Shown here: positions 6,548 to 9,610 of the stretch, in pieces
Numbering within the stretch: the first letter of the stretch is position 1
Layout: each line of letters opens with the position of its first letter
DNA from: Bordetella parapertussis
Lineage (GTDB): Bacteria; Cyanobacteriota; Cyanobacteriia; PCC-6307; Cyanobiaceae
DNA length: 9,610 nucleotides
Direction of reading: 5' to 3'
Assembly: GCA_943324725.2 (NCBI GenBank)
Contig: CALPMR020000096.1
Span: 1-9,610, forward strand
Made by a program: the position numbers and the translations under genes
The notes under the pieces: generated by a model
What the model was told of the DNA's origin: nothing
Databases searched by the model: none
The model's input: only the letters and a program-made list of their open reading frames with translations

Positions 6548-8164
6548 TCAGGGCCACGGGCCAGGCGGGCGCGGCCCATGGAGCTCCAGCCAGGCAGCCA
6601 GTGATTGCACCAGGCGCTCCACGGGGTCCTGCCAGAATCCGGCGCGGTTCTGGCGGAACAGGCGCAGGCTCGGATACCAATGAGTACGTTCGCCTTCAAA
6701 GCCCCAGCGCCAGTCTGGAGCCCACTTCAACAACAGCCAGACCGGCAGGCCCAGGCTCCCGGCCAGGTGGGGAACCACCGTATCGGTACTGACCACCAGA
6801 TCGCAGCAGGCCATCACCGCAGCCATGTCAGCGAAGTCAAGCTGGCTGTCGATCTCCGACTGGGCTTCAACAAAGCGATGGCGGAAGCTGCAGGCATCGC
6901 GCTGCTCCAGGCCCGCGCCCTTCTGCAGCGACACCAACGCAATTCCTGGCAGCGCCGCCAGCGGCGCCAGCGCTTCCAGCGGCATCGATCGCCCCCTGAA
7001 TCCCTCCAACAGCTCCGTTGCCGGGTTGCCCTGCCAGTTGATGGCGATCAGCCGCTGCGGCCCACTCGGCAAGCGCTGGCGCCAGCGCTCCAGCCGCTCA
7101 GGATCGACCCGAAGGTGGGGTTCGCTCACCAGGGGATCGGCGACCGACACCCCCAGCAATCCAGGGGTCGAGAGCAAGGGAAGCCAGTCCTGGGGCGGCT
7201 GCTCCTGCAGCTGTTCGGGGCTGATCACCCGATCGGCAAGCTGCGCATCGCCCAGCAGGCCGTGCAGCGATGCCGGTACACACAGCTCCACCCGGTCACT
7301 GAAGCGCCGCATCAACGGGGCGTAGCGGCAGAACTGGATCATGTCGCCGAGTCCCTGCTCGCCGATCAGCAGCAGACTGGAGGGGCGCGAAGCTGACGGA
7401 CCGGACCAGCGTCGGCCAGCCGGATCGGCCACCAGTTCGGAGGGATCGGTGATGCTGAAACGTTGCTCGAAGTCTGGCCAGGCCGCCGCGTAATCCCCCT
7501 GCAGCAGCTTGGTCAGGCCCATGCACCAACGCAGCTGGGGGTTGTCCGGCTCCAGATTCAGGGCCTCGTTCAGGGTCTCCACAGCGCCCGCGAAATCGCC
7601 CAGCCTCCGCTGGGTGATCGCCAGATTGATCCGACAGAGCATCTTCTCCGGTGCCAGCTGCACCGCTTGCCGATGCATCGCGATGGCGTCGTCCAGGCGA
7701 TTGAGACCATTGAGAACGCCGCCGCAATTGATCAGATTGAGAGGATTGTCCGGCTCCAGTTCCAGAGCCTGACGCCACGGTGCTTCCGCCTGGTCACAGC
7801 GACCGCTCCGCCAGTGCAGGAAACCCAGCAGCCGAAAGGCTTCGGCCAGCGTCGGATCGGCGGCACAGGCCCGCTCGGCAAGGGCGATTCCCTCCTGATC
7901 CAGGCCCAGTTGTTCCAGGCATTTCCCCTGACCCATCAGGATCTCGACGGTCGCTGCACCCAGCCCTTCCGCCTGTTGCCACAGCGACAGGGCCTGCTCG
8001 TGCTCACCCAGATCCTGCAGCGCCCTGGCCAGACCGCAGAGGGGCTCGGGATCCTCGGGAGCCGCCAGAATCGCTTCGAACCACTGCATGCAGAGGGCTT
8101 CGACCTCGGCCTGTTCAGCCGGATCCACGGGCCGATCGCCACCTGGGGTTGGGGCCTTGGCCAT
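6548..8164 (-). CDS. TPR protein fused to a family-9-like glycosyltransferase domain
   Basis: 538 residues from the ATG at 8162-8164, chosen because the next gene upstream ends at 8169 and the open frame before it has no homology. Residues about 20-235 are TPR helices with repeated ALxLEPDNP-type turns (134-141, 202-209), a protein-interaction scaffold. The C-terminal half (about 262-525) resembles the ADP-heptose:LPS heptosyltransferase (GT9/GT-B) fold: LLLIGEQGLGDMIQFCRYAP (264-283), IAINWQGNP (373-381), VSLQKGAG (411-418), and DLVVSTDTVVPHLAGSLGLP (455-474) followed by WAPDWRWG. The last blocks are those that hold the sugar nucleotide in this fold. No signal peptide or membrane segment, so it is probably cytoplasmic. 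Substrate and donor are unknown; transfer onto a glycan or protein is inferred. It forms a pair with the 80-residue gene upstream (4-base gap), opposite to the GT4 gene. Confidence 0.93.
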   Translation of the reverse strand: MAKAPTPGGDRPVDPAEQAEVEALCMQWFEAILAAPEDPEPLCGLARALQDLGEHEQALSLWQQAEGLGAATVEILMGQGKCLEQLGLDQEGIALAERACAADPTLAEAFRLLGFLHWRSGRCDQAEAPWRQALELEPDNPLNLINCGGVLNGLNRLDDAIAMHRQAVQLAPEKMLCRINLAITQRRLGDFAGAVETLNEALNLEPDNPQLRWCMGLTKLLQGDYAAAWPDFEQRFSITDPSELVADPAGRRWSGPSASRPSSLLLIGEQGLGDMIQFCRYAPLMRRFSDRVELCVPASLHGLLGDAQLADRVISPEQLQEQPPQDWLPLLSTPGLLGVSVADPLVSEPHLRVDPERLERWRQRLPSGPQRLIAINWQGNPATELLEGFRGRSMPLEALAPLAALPGIALVSLQKGAGLEQRDACSFRHRFVEAQSEIDSQLDFADMAAVMACCDLVVSTDTVVPHLAGSLGLPVWLLLKWAPDWRWGFEGERTHWYPSLRLFRQNRAGFWQDPVERLVQSLAAWLELHGPRPPGPWP

Positions 8165-8168
8165 CGGC

Positions 8169-8411
8169 TCAGGAGTGGAACAACAACACCAGGCCCGATT
8201 TGACCTGATGGAACTCCCGCTCCTCACGACTGAGGTCAAGGCCCACCAGCAGGCCCTCCTCGAGAGCCACGTCAAAGGGCGGCGATGACGGCGGCGTGCC
8301 CTGACTCCAGAGCGCGGCGATGCCCACCGGCGTGGCATGCCAGGTGAAGCGGGAGGTATTGCCGATCGAAGGTTCCTTGAGGGCCTCTTCCAGCAGTTCG
8401 CGGATTGCCAT
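8169..8411 (-). CDS. Conserved-looking small protein, unknown function
   Basis: 80 residues from the ATG at 8409-8411; the frame is open further upstream but only as low-complexity GC-rich text. The sequence starts with a short helix (MAIRELLEEALKEP), then TSRFTWHATPVGIAALWSQG, a proline-rich turn, and VGLDLSREEREFHQVKSGLV with a hydrophobic end. There is no signal peptide, Cys or recognised motif; it looks like a small soluble cytoplasmic protein. A weak GAAGG lies about 14 bases before the start. Its stop is 4 bases before the ATG of the TPR glycosyltransferase, so the two are almost certainly cotranscribed and probably translationally coupled. This suggests a partner or regulator of that enzyme, which is inference only. 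Confidence 0.7.
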   Translation of the reverse strand: MAIRELLEEALKEPSIGNTSRFTWHATPVGIAALWSQGTPPSSPPFDVALEEGLLVGLDLSREEREFHQVKSGLVLLFHS

Positions 8412-8518
8412 CACGTGCCGGCCTTCGCCCTGCTCCAGATGGTCACAGCATCGGCAGGCCTGACCTCCAGGGCAATGGGCTGAGAGTTTTCGTGATATCG
8501 CCCCCTTACGGTGGGCCG
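8412..8518. promoter_or_regulatory. Divergent intergenic region of the glycosyltransferase cluster
   Basis: 107 bases separate the starts of the minus-strand pair (8411) and the plus-strand GT4 gene (8519), so promoters for both must lie here or just inside the coding ends. The only AT-rich patch, GTTTTCGTGATATCG (about 8486-8500), is a possible -10 area for the plus-strand gene. I see no clear -35/-10 pair, operator palindrome or Shine-Dalgarno. Confidence 0.4.
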
Positions 8519-9610
8519 ATGAGCGCGCTGCCCGCCCCAATTGCCCTTGTGCACGAGTGGTTTTCGCCCCGCTCCCTGGGCGGAAGCGAGCAGGTGGTGC
8601 GCCAGCTTGACGCCATGCTCAGCGCCGTGGGCCGGCGGCCCCAGCTGTATGCCCTGGTCGATGGCGAAAGCCGCCGGGCCGGCAGTTGGCTCGCAGGCCG
8701 GCAGGTGCAGACCAGTTTCATCCAGGGCCTGCCCTGGGGCGTGAGCCACGTCCAGCAGTACCTGCCCCTGCTGCCGCTGGCGATTGAGCAGCTCGATCTG
8801 GCCGCCCATCCCCTGGTGTTGAGCAGCAACCACCTCGTGGCCAAGGGGGTGTTGACCGGTCCGGACCAGCTGCATGTCAGCTATGTGCACACGCCGGTGC
8901 GCTACGCCTGGGATCAGATGCATCCCTACCTGGCCAGCTCCAGCCTGGCCCGGGGTCCGCTCGGGCCGCTGGTGCGCCTGCAGTTGCATCAGCTGCGCCA
9001 GTGGGACGCGATCAGCAGCCTGCGGGTGGATGCCTTTGTGGCCAACTCCCGCTTCACCGCCGGGCGCATCTGGCGCTGCTGGCGGCGGCGAGCCCAGGTG
9101 GTGCATCCGCCGGTGGCGGTGGAGCGGTTCCGCTGGGATCAGCCCCGGGATGATGTCTACCTGAGCCTCTGCCGTCTGGTCCCCAACAAGCGGGTCGATG
9201 TGGTGGTCGAGGCGTTCAACCGCACCGGTCTGCCACTGGTGGTGATCGGCGACGGTCCCGAACGGCGGCGCCTGGAAGCGTTGGCCGGACCCCACATCCG
9301 CTTTCTGGGGCATTGCTCCGATGCCGAGGCGACCGAGTGGCTGGAGCGCTGCCGGGCCTACGTCTATGCCGGGCTGGAGGATTTCGGCATCGCACCGGTG
9401 GAGGCGATGGCCGCCGGAGCGCCCGTGATCGGCTACGGGGCCGGCGGCCTCTGCGACAGCGTCCGCTGTCACGCCCAGGGCGCCAGCCACCCCACCGGGC
9501 TGCTGTTCGGCGAACAGAGTGCCGCCTGCCTGGCGGCGGCACTGGAGCACTTCGAGTCCAGTCGACTCTGGCAAGCCCTGCCGGCGGAAGCCCAGCGGCG
9601 CTGGGCCGAC
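8519..9610 (+). CDS. Glycosyltransferase family 4 (GT-B), 3' end beyond the window
   Basis: 364 codons are visible from the ATG at 8519-8521, without a stop. The N-terminal half begins ALVHEWFSPRSLGGSEQVVR (9-28), the glycine-rich acceptor-side loop of GT4 enzymes, then VSYVHTPVRYAWDQMHPYL (120-138) and VANSRFTAGR (174-183). The C-terminal half has LCRLVPNKRVDVVVEAF (217-233) with the phosphate-binding Arg219 and Lys224, VVIGDGPERRRLE (241-253), and EDFGIAPVE with the E(x7)E pair Glu287/Glu295, which contacts the donor sugar nucleotide. GT4 enzymes are retaining and usually use GDP-mannose or a UDP-sugar; the donor here cannot be read. The protein is probably cytoplasmic or peripheral at the inner membrane, acting in surface polysaccharide or glycoconjugate synthesis. 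It diverges from the TPR glycosyltransferase pair. Base composition is very GC-rich, like that pair. Confidence 0.93.
   Translation, partial: MSALPAPIALVHEWFSPRSLGGSEQVVRQLDAMLSAVGRRPQLYALVDGESRRAGSWLAGRQVQTSFIQGLPWGVSHVQQYLPLLPLAIEQLDLAAHPLVLSSNHLVAKGVLTGPDQLHVSYVHTPVRYAWDQMHPYLASSSLARGPLGPLVRLQLHQLRQWDAISSLRVDAFVANSRFTAGRIWRCWRRRAQVVHPPVAVERFRWDQPRDDVYLSLCRLVPNKRVDVVVEAFNRTGLPLVVIGDGPERRRLEALAGPHIRFLGHCSDAEATEWLERCRAYVYAGLEDFGIAPVEAMAAGAPVIGYGAGGLCDSVRCHAQGASHPTGLLFGEQSAACLAAALEHFESSRLWQALPAEAQRRWAD

Noticed and set aside
6605..8203. Plus-strand ORFs of 246 and 263 codons opposite the TPR glycosyltransferase
   Set aside because: They are antisense shadows of a gene with well-conserved TPR and GT motifs; their translations are Gln/Arg-rich with no motif.
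8411..9574. Long minus-strand ORF (387 codons) opposite the GT4 gene
   Set aside because: It mirrors a clear glycosyltransferase with conserved motifs on the plus strand; its own translation is a low-complexity Gln/His/Ala/Gly/Pro-rich text caused by high GC.

Overview
The window looks like a chromosomal stretch of a GC-rich unicellular cyanobacterium of the Synechococcus/Cyanobium type. The pointers are a cyanobacterial-style PEP-CTERM sorting tail (VPGPLPVVG, transmembrane stretch, RRLRRR), a TPR plus family-9-like glycosyltransferase fusion, and small secreted proteins of a kind familiar from that group. This placement is inference; no rRNA or other phylogenetic marker is present.

Left part (1-1340): a minus-strand exported protein with a PEP-CTERM-like anchor (294-1061), flanked by spacers with hairpins. 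A doubtful partial ORF leaves the window at the left edge.

Middle left (about 1340-4140): an accessory segment, visibly richer in A+T than its surroundings. It holds a decayed IS5/IS1182-like transposase (1338-2163), an intact SAM-dependent methyltransferase with an N-terminal zinc-ribbon-like segment (2346-3317), and the C-terminal scrap of a probable IS3-type transposase (3317-3535). About 600 bases follow with no confident gene. The segment lies at the 3' side of an intact tRNA-Ser(UGA) (4210-4294, minus), whose own terminator (4147-4167) survives. This is a usual arrangement for a small genomic island or insertion hotspot, although no att repeat is visible.

Middle right (about 4500-6400): a plus-strand diguanylate cyclase (GGDEF) pseudogene broken by two in-frame TGA codons, about 600 bases of probable gene relics, a 63-residue exported protein (5638-5829, minus) and a 110-residue probable zinc-binding protein (6056-6388, minus).

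Right part (6548-9610, very GC-rich): a glycan-related cluster. A small unknown gene (8169-8411) and the TPR/glycosyltransferase fusion (6548-8164) form a tight minus-strand pair. They diverge from a family-4 glycosyltransferase (8519 to beyond the window end) across a 107-base intergenic region. Together with the methyltransferase this suggests surface-polysaccharide or protein glycosylation functions, but no substrate can be read from the sequence.

No CRISPR array, phage module, toxin-antitoxin pair or clearly new multi-gene system was recognised. The best leads are the IS-flanked zinc-ribbon methyltransferase and the unknown 80-residue gene coupled to the TPR glycosyltransferase.
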